Notes under the pieces: model-generated
Seen by the model: the letters and a program-made list of their open reading frames with translations, nothing else
Database searches by the model: none
Told to the model about the DNA's origin: nothing
Shown here: one piece after another, positions 9,836-21,581 of the stretch
Layout: each line of letters starts with the position of its first letter
How positions within the stretch are numbered: the stretch's first letter is position 1
NCBI GenBank assembly: GCA_905221605.1
Contig: CAJNDS010002727.1
Coordinates: 238,893 to 302,892 of the forward strand
Length of the DNA stretch: 64,000 nt
Reading direction: 5' to 3'
Source: Symbiodinium natans
Taxonomy: Eukaryota; Sar; Dinophyceae; Suessiales; Symbiodiniaceae
Program-made: the position numbers and the translations under genes

Positions 9836-12007
9836 GCCCGGGCTCACAGGGGAGCGGGTCTGTGATGGGAGAGGGGTTTGCGACTAGGTTGTCCGTGTCG
9901 CCAAAGCCAGTGGTTGAAAAGCGGGCGCAGGGGCCTGACGCGTGTCGATCCATCGCTTCTCCAGTGGCTGCCCGGATCGCCTTCAGTGACACATCGCAGA
10001 TCATCTCAATAATGGGTATACCGAGCTTGCCTGTACGTCTGCCTATCTGTGTCCGTCTGCCTGTCTGTGCGCAGATGTGTGTGTGAGGTCCCCGAAGCCA
10101 GACACTGGTCCTAGCCTGCCACTTGCAAAGAGGGCACTGCAATATCAAGTCCAGCTCCTTGAGCACTCTGGAGCTTTGCCTGAGATTGACAAGAAATATA
10201 TCAAATTGACATGAAAGGCCCCAGGTTTTCCATAAGAACAGGAAGCTAGGAAGCTAGTATCTGCTCGCGAGCCTGTCGTTTGTTCACATATGCGCGTTTC
10301 CGTCTCACAGTGTCCACGTCTGGCTGCGTGTCTTCAGGTGCATCGCGCATCTTCTTCATTGTGAAGATGTCACGCTTTGATTCGATCAAAGAACCGCATT
10401 GTCCATGCCTAATAGAAACATCCTGACTGGAGGCCACTTCCACTGTCAAGGTATGCGAGCTTTGTGTGCATGACGTTGGGCCAGAGCTCATCGTAGGTCA
10501 GAAGGTCTTTGCAGAAATTTGACTTAATGTAATTAACAATGAACAGCCAGCTTGTCAGCGGTGAGGATGCAGCGTGATCTGGAAGCGTTGCAATGTCACT
10601 GCGCATGCACTCATCCCTACACGTGATGCGTTGTGGAGAGGCGGCACAACGTCGGCTTCCAAGAAAGGTCGCTGTAAACTGACTGCAAACTGACTCTAAT
10701 CTCACCCGGGGCCGAGCTAGTACAGCAAATTGCAGTATGCATTGGTACGCTTTTTCTCAGGTGTGCAACCCAGACTCTTGACTTGCTCTTCGGCTTGTAC
10801 GTCGACCTTTGGACAGGCAAGTTAACTCTCCTACTTGCCCGACATCTCTGCGCCAACTGCGCCAACTGAAACGGCGAAGCTGGGGCTGGCGCCCATCGGC
10901 TCATGCTGAAAAGCGCGCTGCTTTTCAGGTTCCAGGCCCCCCTAGGTCCCCCTAGGTCCCCGAGTGCTCAAAGACTCCTTGGACTCCTTATACTCCTTGG
11001 CGGACTCCTTGAGGGTGGACTCAGCTCAGTTGAGCTTCCTGAGCTTCCTGAGCCTTTTTCCTTCAGGGGTTACTCTTCTTCTAGGGTTCTTAGCGAAATT
11101 GTGCGCGAGGCTCACGAAGCTGCTGTGCTGTGCTCTCCTTGTGCTCTCATTCTTGATCTGCTTCTTGAGCCACAACACACTGACACACATTTCTGACACA
11201 TTTCTCAGCAAAAGGATACAGGACAAAAGAAACACCAGCGCTGCAACCACCCCCTTTGCCTCTTTGATTGCTGCTGAAGTGACCTCCAAGCCAGCTGCAT
11301 CGTTGCCCTGCACAGATCAGCAGAGCACATAGTAAGCCTCCCCTGAACACAGATGTTGCGCGAACGCAAGAAGCTCTCCAAAGGAACTCTTTCTGCCGCC
11401 TGCTAGCGCTTCAAAACTATGCATGTGCACGCCCAGTTCCGTCGTGGCACGTGGGCGTGCAAGATGGTGCAAGCTTTGAACTCAAGCCGTGCGTCGAAAT
11501 CATGTCATTCTTTAGAACCACTCACAGCACATCCCAGGAGTCCTGCTGTCCATCTCGGCCAAAGGTCGCCTGCATCAGGACCTCCACAGGCTACTTTGAC
11601 TCAACCTAAGAAAAATCAGCACTCACATCCGCCTGATATCGTGCGCCATCTTGAGGTTCCCGCTCCTTCAAAGACACAGCCAGGGAATTCTCGGTGGCCA
11701 AGCAAAGCCGAGTACCAGAACACGTTAACACGGCTGGCTGGGCGCTGGTGCCTGTGGCAAGCGCATGCAGCGGACCTGCGCACTTCAAAGGATACCGGAA
11801 CGCCAAGGCCAAGTAGTTGAATCACGAATACCTGTATGAAACTACACCACCGACCCTCATATTGTAGAATGCGCGGGAGGGGAGTTGGGAGATGAGGTGG
11901 TGCAGTGGAGGATTTGGTGATTCGGTGGAACGTGTGGCGAGCCGGGAAGCGCTTGGCGGCTTGGCGGGGAGTGGTGGGGTGCTCGAGTCACGCTAGCAGC
12001 TAGCAGC

Positions 12008-12033
12008 ACGCACACACACACACACACACACAG
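12008..12033. repeat. (CA)n microsatellite
   Basis: About 13 uninterrupted CA dinucleotides. Confidence 0.95.
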
Positions 12034-13458
12034 GTTCGCACCCTCTTTCGAAGGAGTCGTGAAAATATCAGTTAAGTTCCCAAGCTGATCCCAAGCTGTC
12101 ACGACGTGCTCTTGTTTGCAGATACGTCATTGAGCGTCCGTCTGAGCCTCTTTGTTACATGCCCACTCTCCAAACGTGGGGCATGACTCAACTAATCTCC
12201 CCTGCAATTTACGAATCCTTGGCAAACAGGTGTGTACACACGTCGTAACTCATGATTCGCCACGATTGCGAGAAAAGAAAAGAAGAAAAACCAAACAAAA
12301 CAGCATTCACCACCCCACCAAGCCCACGTCAAGGGAGAACATGTCAACCTGAACTTGCTTTTGTTGTCTCAGCAGCCTCGAACAAGCTTGGTTAGAAAGA
12401 AGAAAACTGTCAATCACTGTTGTATAAATAGTTTGGCTTGAAGCTAAGCCAAGGAAAGGAACCCGCTGAAAATTGCGAAGTCCCGCCTTGGCAGCTGCCC
12501 AGGCAAAGCCGAAACGCCTGTTTGTTGGGAGGGCATCAGTGCATCTCAAGCCCAGTCTGAGGTATCCGTAATCCGAGCCGCACCCCCAATACCGAAGGCC
12601 AAAGTGTCGACCCCCTTCGTTCCGGGACCCTGGTACTTGTAAGCGTCGGCTCTTCTATAAAAAACCTCTGCGCACCTGGCCTTCGCATATGGACAACCCT
12701 AAGAACTGTTTACGAGGCCTATGGACCACCCATGACCACCCCATGGCCCTCCTGCGGACCCCTCCCGCAGACACTGATCCTGTGTGGGCCCCTATGAACT
12801 CTGTTTTGGATGCCTAGGAGTCCCTGTGGTCACGTTGAATGGCCTTGGGCCTGAGAGCTTTGGAAACCTTCTGGTGGCGTTTGAGTTCTCAGGTCTATAG
12901 AGGTTTCGGCCTCGCAGGGAAACCCCGCCGAGACGGGGCACACTGAGGTTAACATTACAACTGGCAGGTGAGCTTCACATACCCAAGCTCGGCACTTCCA
13001 GCTGCTGCTTTCAGAGCAACCGCGCACACGCGCCCAGTAACCTGCCATGTATCAACAGCCACGTAGAGACCGGAAGGAGTTGAACGGTTGACAGGCCGCC
13101 GCGCTTCGCGGGCTCGTGGTTATTGATGCTTCGGCTTCGGTCAACTGAACCTACATTCTGATGCATGCAGGTTAGAGATAATAAGGCGCTCGCCAAAAAG
13201 GGTTTGAAAGCACGTCTGAACAAAGCAAAGTTTTTGGGATGGAGGGCATAGAACTTCCAGACGCAATCGAAAGCCCCAACTCCATCCGTTAAGCCCATGC
13301 CTCCCCAACTCAGGAAGCCACAGTACCCCACGTGTAACGTGTGACAAGCAAGGCTTGCGTAGAACACTGCTTCGGCAGAGCGCACTGGCCTAAGCACATC
13401 TCAGCACCGCTTCAAAGATCAAAAGAAGCTCATGCGCAAATGATCACAAATGGCTACC

Positions 13459-13560
13459 TGAGCCAGACATCGCAAGCCGCGAACTTCCCTTGGAACCCGA
13501 AGAAGCTTGGTCCATGGCACAAAGAATACTCCTTGTCGCAATATGCTGCAGTCAACGGCA
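13459..13560 (-). CDS. Probable exon, unrecognised
   Basis: Minus frame reads EYSLCHGPSFFGFQGKFAAC then DVWLR and ends at donor GTAGCC. The following open stretch (about 13340-13160) reads LSWGGMGLTDGVGAFDCVWK, then FYALHPKNFALFRRAFK. It is not assigned to a family. It resembles the stretch at 18.7 kb (see findings). Confidence 0.3.
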
Positions 13561-14159
13561 CTGGGACAGTGTCAAGGCTCAGTGCTTGCTGCAAGACGTG
13601 GCCTGAGTGCCTTGCAGGGCCTCTTCTGGAACACTTGGACCACCGTCAAGAGCTTCTCCGATGATAATGTCCTCATTTGCTATGCGCACTCGCCTTGCCA
13701 CGTCATACGTTGACTATCGGGATCTTCGACAACAGGCCTGTCCCAGTTGCTATTCAAGCGGCTTGCTTCTTCCGCAACAAAGATGCCGGCAGGCAGTGTC
13801 GATTCAGCTCGCCGGCATATGCATGCCTAGGCTGCATGGCCTTTTTCTTTTCTGTGATTGTGAACTGTCACACTCAAGCTGGATGTGTGCAACGAAATGC
13901 ACATCAGTTTTCCTGTTCGTGCTCGCGAGCAGCTGTCTTTTCAAAAAGTGCGCCGCGCCCTTCGTGAATGTCAGAACGCTGTTTGGGGCAACTGGCGTCA
14001 TTGCACAGATCCTTCCCAAGAGCTGGCGTATGTGACGGCATGTAGATTTGAACACATGCTGCCGGGTTGGGAAAAGAATCCGCAGAGCAGCACGCAGCAA
14101 AGCTGATTCCTATACCCGAAGGACCTCCCCCAAGCCCACAGAAATGCAGAACGAAAAAA

Positions 14160-14222
14160 TCAAAGGAGGGAGAGCAAGAGAGAGCGAGAGAGAGCAAGAG
14201 AGAGAGAGCGAGAAAGAGAGCC
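14160..14222. repeat. (GA)n-rich microsatellite
   Basis: GAGAGAGC-type runs of about 60 bp. Confidence 0.85.
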
Positions 14223-14949
14223 ACGGACAGACAAAGAGACGGGAAGTCACAAGCACAGGCTTTCCGAACTATTGATGTAAACCGAACGCGAGCAATACGA
14301 CGTGCAGCGTTGGTTTGAGCTGAGCCACTTCACGATGTTTCGTGCAAAAAACACATGTCGGTGGTTATGGACACCGGCTCTTGCATGAATCATGGATGTG
14401 TGTAGAAGCATGTCAAAACGGCGCGTGCCCAGCCGGCCCTCCTCTTTGAGGTCGGGAGTGCAGTAAAGTTCGTGTACTGAAGAACAGAACCGAAGCCTCC
14501 AGGCTCTAATGGGAATAATCCACTTGTGCTGTTCTTGCCCGCGCACTTTCAATCTGACGTCCCACTTCTCTCGATGTTCTCGCTCGTGAAGTCTTCTCGC
14601 ATTTAAACAAAGGTGGTTTGAGCTTGTCCGCCGTGTTCATCCCCAAGCAGACGATCACTCGTATCCTAGCATCTGCGACGCAGTCTTCGCTGTCATCTGG
14701 AGGGTCATTTCTCAAAATGTTATTCGTCCAAAGTGGGTCACGGAATGCGTATGAGGGGGCGCCTCATGGCCAAGACCACAAACATATGTTCGCATCTAAA
14801 ACTCGCCTTTGCCTGCCAAACACGCTAGCCTCTTCGCGACAACTTTGGGTGGGGGGTATAGTCTAACAGGCATATGGCCGCGAGTCTAAAGAGTCATGCA
14901 GCTTTTACCCCGCGCCACCCTTTTTCGCGGCTACGGCTGCTCACTTCTA

Positions 14950-15110
14950 CCTACCCCCAACCCACCCCAGCCCCACCCCTCCACCCCCGCCTCCTACCCC
15001 TACACCTCATGTTTTTTTTTCTCCCTCCACCCCTGCCCCTTCCCCAACCCTCCCCACCGCCTCCCCGCCCTACCCCCTCACTCCCCCGCCTTCGGATACC
15101 CCGCTCACCC
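14950..15110. repeat. C-rich low-complexity tract
   Basis: Long pyrimidine-rich stretch of CCCCACC/CCCTCC words. The plus-strand proline-rich frame across it looks like a shadow. Confidence 0.7.
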
Positions 15111-17825
15111 TCCAAAGAGCTAGCTTTCCCACTTTGCTTCGCCCCTGCAGTGGCCACAAGCCCCGGCCGAAGAGGGTCGCATAGCATAACACCAACCATT
15201 ATTTAAACAATTTTTTGAAAACTCAACAACTGTTGATACTCAGTGCCTGTTCAGCGGGATAAGTGTCTGAGCACTGACACGGACAGAGGGGACGGCAGAG
15301 TATACTCGTCGCAGCAGTCGCAAGTCGGGTGGCCCGATACCTGCCACTGCCGCAGCAATGCATAGCGAACAACACTGTAGCAGGATGTGGGAGGCCATCT
15401 CAAAGACATCTTTTTACCGACCAAATTGCCTCGGCCCATGCATCTCTGCTGCCGACACCAGAGAGCAGCAACCTCACTTTTTGTGCACTGACTTTTGGTG
15501 AGAAACGAACTGGCAAGTTGACATCTGTGACTCTGAGTGGACACCGGCTACACCGGCTGGAATCCACCGTCGAAAGATTTCCAGTAGCGCTGGGGCACAA
15601 ACAGCACAAGCATGGAGGCCATGACTCATCATGAGCGCATTACTCGATAGCTCCAGACACTGCAAAAGCTCTGTGGAGAACGACCTTGTAGAGGTATCGC
15701 TGCCGCTAGTCATGTTTACATAAGGTTTTCACCACGTGCAAGCAGAGGCTGTGGGCAAAGCGGCCAGTGAACAAAAAGCGTCTCTGGCGGCATGAAACGG
15801 TCAAACGTCAATCTCCTGTTTGCACCAGAGAGCCCATCATCAGGCACACAACACATTTGCTAGCTCAGAAGGAGTGCAGGTCTGACGAAGGCGTCTTCAC
15901 GTTTGGATGATGCAGCGAAGAAATGCCCACCGACAGAACCTGAGCAAGTCACTTGAAAACCACAGCAACTAGCACGAGGCGGCCAACTTGGTTTGCTGCC
16001 AGCATGCAAACAAACACCGCGACAGAGACCAACGCACTCACCTGAAGCAACAACAGCGACAGATGACGACATCACAAGTACTACAACCATGCATTGCAGC
16101 CCAGAGCTTTTGCATAAGTCTGCAGCTGTCTGAATATCAGTCAGCGATATTGACTGTAAGGAAGAACAGAACAAGGTCTGGGTCAAGCACGAACACGGCG
16201 CGGCCACCGAGCATCTCGAAACCCATCAAAAGCAGTACCTGCAAAGCCGCTTTCCTTCTCACACTGCTTTCAGCGTATTTCCTACATATGGGAGTCCAAG
16301 CATGTGGCCACAGCAAAAGTGGATCTGGTCAGGTTGGAAAGGTTGAAGAAGTCCCTGAGATTCCACAGCTACCGGGTCAATCCATGCATCCACTGGAGAC
16401 GTCCAAATAAGGCCCAAACCTAACAACGAAGAAGAGTGACCGGATTGCAAACAAAGCCAACGCCGAAGAACTGCACCAGTAGCGATGATGCATTCGAGCA
16501 ACGCACATCTCATCTGCTGCGAACTATGCTCAGTTGTCGTCAAGGCGTGGCAAAACATTCCGCGCAACTGCACCTGAAATTGATGAAAGCATCTGGCGTC
16601 GCTTCAGATTTGGCAAGGACAACCTGGGTCTCTGGGTTGCTACATCAGTGTCACCCGGATCCACTGCCACCTCAAGAGGCATCGGAAACTTAGGCAACTG
16701 CATCGAAGTTCAACCCAACATTTAGCACGACAAGGCAGATCCTTGGTCCCGCGAGTACATGCATGCTAGATGCCGGGGGGGTCTTGCCCGACCCTGAGCT
16801 TTGCACAATACCACTCCGAGCAATGTCAGGCGAACCTGTGCAAGGACACTGCTGCGCAACAGCACCATGTTACTCTTTCCTATCTTTTCGGGGCCTCTCT
16901 TATGCATTATAGAGCCTTCTTTCACATACCGCGGGACACTGCCCATGCTCCAAGAGAGTGTGCAACAAAATAAAGATCTTAACTCTCACTTTTGTCAGAC
17001 AACGTCACTGTGTATTCAAATCCACTTCAGGCTCAGGACAACATCTGCCGGATATAGAATGCATTGAACACAGCTATGATGCATCTCGCAAGCGCAGTGG
17101 AAAGTTCAAGTTGGACACCTCACTTCGCCAATGCGGTCTTGGTCTTCTTGCATCCTGGCCTTGCCCTTCGCCTCCACCAACAAGGCCTCTCGACTGCACA
17201 GCATGCATAGCAACCGAAAGAAGTGCTAGAAGAAAAAAGAAGCCACAAGCACAACCCGAGTACAAGAAGCAGACATAAACAGACATATGTATACAATGTA
17301 TACATATGATACATATTAGAAGGCGCTTCCTTCTCTGCCGCCTCTCTGCTCTCGGCATTTTGGCTTTTCCCTATCAGCTTTCCAGCCTCGCCCTCCTCGT
17401 CGTAGAACTCACCCAGGCGATCACCAAAGCAGCCGCGCAGCAGTCGCACCACCTGAGAACAGTAACATGCGGAATCATACGGGCTGCGGCTGCTTACATC
17501 GTCTACATCGAGCTTCCGAGTTTCACAAACAGCTCAACCATGCTCTTTCATCAACATAAGTCAACATGCCCGGGAGACTGCTGACTCCGACACACCGTCG
17601 TTTGATGCAGGGCTGCTCAGCCTGGAGATTCCTGCATGGCATCGTGCCACAAATCGCAATGTGAATCACAGTACGGGCCGGCGCCTGCATAAAGCAGAAC
17701 AGTGCCCAGCATCCAGCAGCCAGCTCGACTCGCCACCGGATTGATTCCATGGGCCTTCGGCCACTGCCCGTATGTGCTGTCAAGAACGCACAAATGCACT
17801 TAGAAGCACAAGAACCAGGGCTCAC

Positions 17826-17901
17826 GAAGCTGAGGAAGCCGATGAAGCGAAAGGCCATGGTGCCGATCATGGCCAAGTAGAGTGCCTGGAACAGTACCAG
17901 C
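17826..17901 (-). CDS. Probable exon encoding a transmembrane helix
   Basis: Acceptor GTGTAG, one base plus 25 codons (QALYLAMIGTMAFRFIGFL), donor GTGAGC. Clean boundaries and a hydrophobic helix support an exon of a multi-pass membrane protein on the minus strand. Neighbouring candidates lie at about 18285-18370 (FPVREVVVMQLVFRLMAANR, donor GTAAGC) and 18620-18745. Family not recognised; it could be an upstream part of the channel gene or another gene. Confidence 0.4.
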
Positions 17902-19044
17902 CTACACCCGTATGTACCGCTCAAGCATCTCTTTCCTTATTTTGCTTGTGCCGCAGTCTTCGTTCGATGAGAGGATCTCACCCCTGCCTTGCCCATCAAT
18001 CTGTGGGGTGTGTCCAGGCTGCCTGTGCACTCACACGCACTCATGTGAGCTCATGAGCTCATGCCTCAAGTCCGCGATAACATCCTTGTGGAATCTTGTG
18101 GATCGACGTGTGTCTTCCTTCTGTCCATTTTACAATACTTCGCAAACAGGCATCCATTGTCACATCATGTTACTTCTTCCCAGTTACTGCAGCAGTTAGG
18201 AGTAGCAGAAGGCACTTCCGGGGGCCATTTCTTATGAAGAACTTGAAGGAACCACGAGCAGCGGCAGCTTACATCCGATTTGCCGCCATGAGTCTGAACA
18301 CAAGCTGCATGACAACGACCTCACGCACAGGGAAAGACCAACAGTTCATGATGCCTGCTTTTGACCTGAGGCCACCACATGCTCTGCTGAGTACAGCAAC
18401 TCCAGGAGATACCTTTGCGGCTTCGAAATAGCATGTGCAAGCGCGAATACTACTGCGAAAGGGTTCGAGAAGACTGTAGCAACTGTAATTGCTGCAGCAC
18501 AGCTACCCAGACAACCAGGAAATCCCTGCCGTAGTACCAGCACACACCCAGACCTGAGGCAAAGTTGTGGGCCACAGCCTCTGCTTAAACTTCTTGCGAC
18601 ACACAGCACAAGAAGAGACCCCAAATGCGAACATACCACAAGATGATGCACTATGCCAATATGCCGACACAGCTGACAACAGCGTGCAGGCAGGTGTGGG
18701 CCAAGTGGTGAATATCCCGTGGAACCCAAAATGCAAAGAGCCCATCACATGGCCTCCACGCAACAAGCCAGGGCAATTGCCATCCATATGAAAAGCACAC
18801 TGACCTCACATTCAACTCAGCCATTCGATTCCTAGAGGACCATATTGGCACAAGCACATGTACTGGGAAGCGGGACGTGTGCACGACGCGACTCGGGCAG
18901 ATTCTGTAGCAACACAGCGTCCTTGGTACAACACTCGGAATTGTCAACTCCAATTTACAACGACAAAGGTCGCTCCAAAGCAAAAAAGCCTTTTAAACTT
19001 TCGCCGAGCAAATACACTCTGTCTGTTGAACTCCGAATCTGCAC

Positions 19045-19097
19045 ATGCAAGGTGCCTCTTTGCAAGGTGCCTCTTTGCAAGGTGCCTCTTTGCACGG
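19045..19097. repeat. 15-bp tandem repeat, three copies
   Basis: GCAAGGTGCCTCTTT repeated three times, then decaying. Confidence 0.9.
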
Positions 19098-19629
19098 TTT
19101 CTAGGCATGCCTCTTTGAGGCCTTTTTTCAGGCCTTTGCGAGGCCTGAGCTTGCTAAAGCTTGCTCACGCTACCCTGGCATCATGGGCTGCGTCGCAATG
19201 GCGAGGCCTGGCACATCTGGCACACAAAGATCACCCCACAAAAATGTTTTGACTGCAAGCCTTTCGGCGGATTCATGACTCATTGCGATTGCTGATCTAA
19301 ATCCGTCTGAGTGTCCATACTCTCTGCGCCACGTCCCTGGTTCGGGCTTCCAGGCACAGCGCTCAACGGTGTCCGCATGCTGTGAACGCGCCTAGGTCGT
19401 CAAAAAACGTCACGAAAAATCAGGAAGTAGCCAGATGCAAGAAAGTGCAAAAGACGATGCGAAAACGTGATAAGTAGAGATGAAACAAAACGGAAAAGAC
19501 GAAAACATGAGTATATGGCCTTGCCTTCTCCAGAGTCCGCTGCATGAGGTACTCGAAACCTCTTCGGGAACTTTCAGACACAGAGAATACTCTCAGAGCA
19601 GCAAGTTAGAGTGTGGGCAGAACGCGCGG

Positions 19630-19855
19630 CCGCAGAAGGTGGGCTAGCACCCGCGTTTGTGCCGCCTGCTCCGATTGTGCTGGCACCTTGCTGACTGCGC
19701 CAACTCCTTGTGCGCCGATTGCGAGGACTGTGTTGCGTCGATTGCACCGGCTGCGGCATGACGATTGCGCCGGCTGATTGCCGGTGTGAGTGATGCATGC
19801 AAGCGGTGCGGGCGGTGCGGGCGGTATGGACGGTGCAGGCGGTGTGATGCACGTT
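19630..19855. repeat. GC-rich short repeats (GCGGTGCGG type)
   Basis: Imperfect repeats of GCGCCGGCTG/GATTGC words, then GGGCGGTGC repeats. All frames are low-complexity. Confidence 0.6.
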
Positions 19856-21581
19856 CTGGCCTCTGTTCCGACCCACAATGAAGCAACACCGGTCCTTGAA
19901 TAAAAGTTTGGTGGTCCTAGCTTGGGCGAGCAAGAGATGGCAAAGTCACACGCAAGAGCAAGCGGATCCTGACTATCTTCACAAAACCAAGCAACTGGAT
20001 TCTGATGCTTTCACACGAAAGTCAGAACCATCTCGCTGGTGCAGAACATCCCGACCCTCTCTGTCATATTTCACGTCATGGATTGTCCTCAGCAACGCGC
20101 TCTGGCCAAGCAATGGCAGACTGAGCACACGTGCAGGGATATGTAGTCTGAGGCAAGCGCAACTTCAGAACTGGTTCCTGCTCCTGAAGAAGGCATCAGA
20201 GGGCACCATAGGGCACCATTCAACACGACAGTCGACAAAACATGTGATTGCGCATGGTTCAGGGCATGAAACATTCCACATGCGCTAAACCATTGCTTGC
20301 GCTGGGTTTGTCTTGCGCGGGAAAAACAACTCCGCATGGCCCGTGCGACGTGGCTCAAGCAGGGTGGCTCAAGCCGCAGGCGAATGCACAAATCGAGAAA
20401 CGCACATCTCAGCAGGGGTTTGAAGTGATTAGAGCCCTCCCTCTTGGCCCAAGCGGCTTTCGCTGTTGGAGGCGTTAGGAGCTACTACGTTTGTGCTTTC
20501 TTTTTTCGGCATCTGGTTTGCGGAGCGATGTCGGCAGAGCGATCCGGGTCCCGAATAGTGATTTCGGAGCGATCTGGGCCCCAAATAACCACAAACCACA
20601 TGAAGACCTCAAGAACCCCAAGAACCCAAGAACCCTAAGAGCCCAAAAAAAGCCCCATAAATGCTCTTAGAAACCCCAAGCCCTAACAATCCCAAGCCCT
20701 CAACAATTTAAACCCAACTTCTAACTTTAAACCCTTAAAGTTTCAACCCCGGGGGGTCGCTCGGAGATGTAAAGAAGAAGAAATTTCAAACTCTAAGCCT
20801 TTGAAACTATGAAATAGAGGTTGGGCTTGAGCCCAGGATTTTATTGGAATAAATTCTTGCGGCCTCAAGGGTCGGATAGGACGAGCCGAGGATGTAGACG
20901 GACTCGCGAACTCAAATCTGAAGAGGCCCATCTTGCAAAAGTAATATCCCGCGACCCAACCTCTCAACATCTTCAAGCGATCTAAGACCTTTCCCTCCCG
21001 CAAAAACTCCCAACTCTCCAGCTTGGCCACAGATTCGTCAACTAAATTTAGCAGACGAATCTGGGTGCGAATCGAAGCCCCCACCTGCTATGACACCCAG
21101 GGCCCCGGCGGCCTCCCTCGGCCTCCCTCCCACTGACCGGTTTAAAAGTCCCCACAGCGCAGTTGGGAGGGTGGCGGGGGGGTCTGGGTCGCAGTCGGTT
21201 CCCCGGACACCTTTAAGAGAAAGACACTGAAATTTCATGTTCCCGAAGCTCCAAGCTTGTACCCGAAAGTGGTACGGGGACTGGGGCCGCAGGCCCCTTA
21301 ACTTGGCCCTCCTTGCGTCCTTCGAAGTTTGAAATTCTTGTGCAAAGTTTAGGGCTTAAACTTTAAGATTCCAAGTTCGAAATACCTTCCCTTTTTGTCT
21401 CCGAGGGCTTAAACTTTAAGATGTGTTTTGTTTGAACCCTAGTTACGTCCAAGCATCTGCCACAGATTGTCTTTTAAGATAGCGGGGCAGATGTTTGTGG
21501 CCCACGTTGGCCTACCATAGACGACGCTAAAGACAGGGGTCTGAAATCTACCGGGCCTAACGGGCCTGAAAGCTAGCCACC

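Larger units (their letters stand above)
9286..13440. other. Intronic/intergenic stretch, only weak exon candidates
   Basis: Mostly without recognisable coding. One minus-strand candidate near 10310-10410 has acceptor TATTAG, reads IESKRDIFTMKKMRDAPEDT and ends at GTGAGA. Its charged character would fit a cytoplasmic linker of the channel, but this is not established. A (CA)n run is annotated separately. Confidence 0.3.
13961..17825. other. Mostly intron-like DNA
   Basis: No protein family recognised. A minus-strand frame near 16240-16140 (acceptor TTTGCAG) reads VLLLMGFEMLGGRAVFVLD and may be an exon, but its family is unknown. Confidence 0.25.
18985..21580. other. No gene recognised
   Basis: Contains the short repeats above, an A/C-rich stretch at 20590-20730 with AACCCTAAG and CCCTAACAA words that resemble decayed telomere repeat, and a directly repeated GGGCTTAAACTTTAAGAT at about 21350 and 21405. 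Confidence 0.4.

Noticed and set aside
20351-20373. Two TGGCTCAAG words resembling the end of the dinoflagellate spliced leader
   Set aside because: Only nine bases match, without the upstream part of the leader; not enough for a relict leader.
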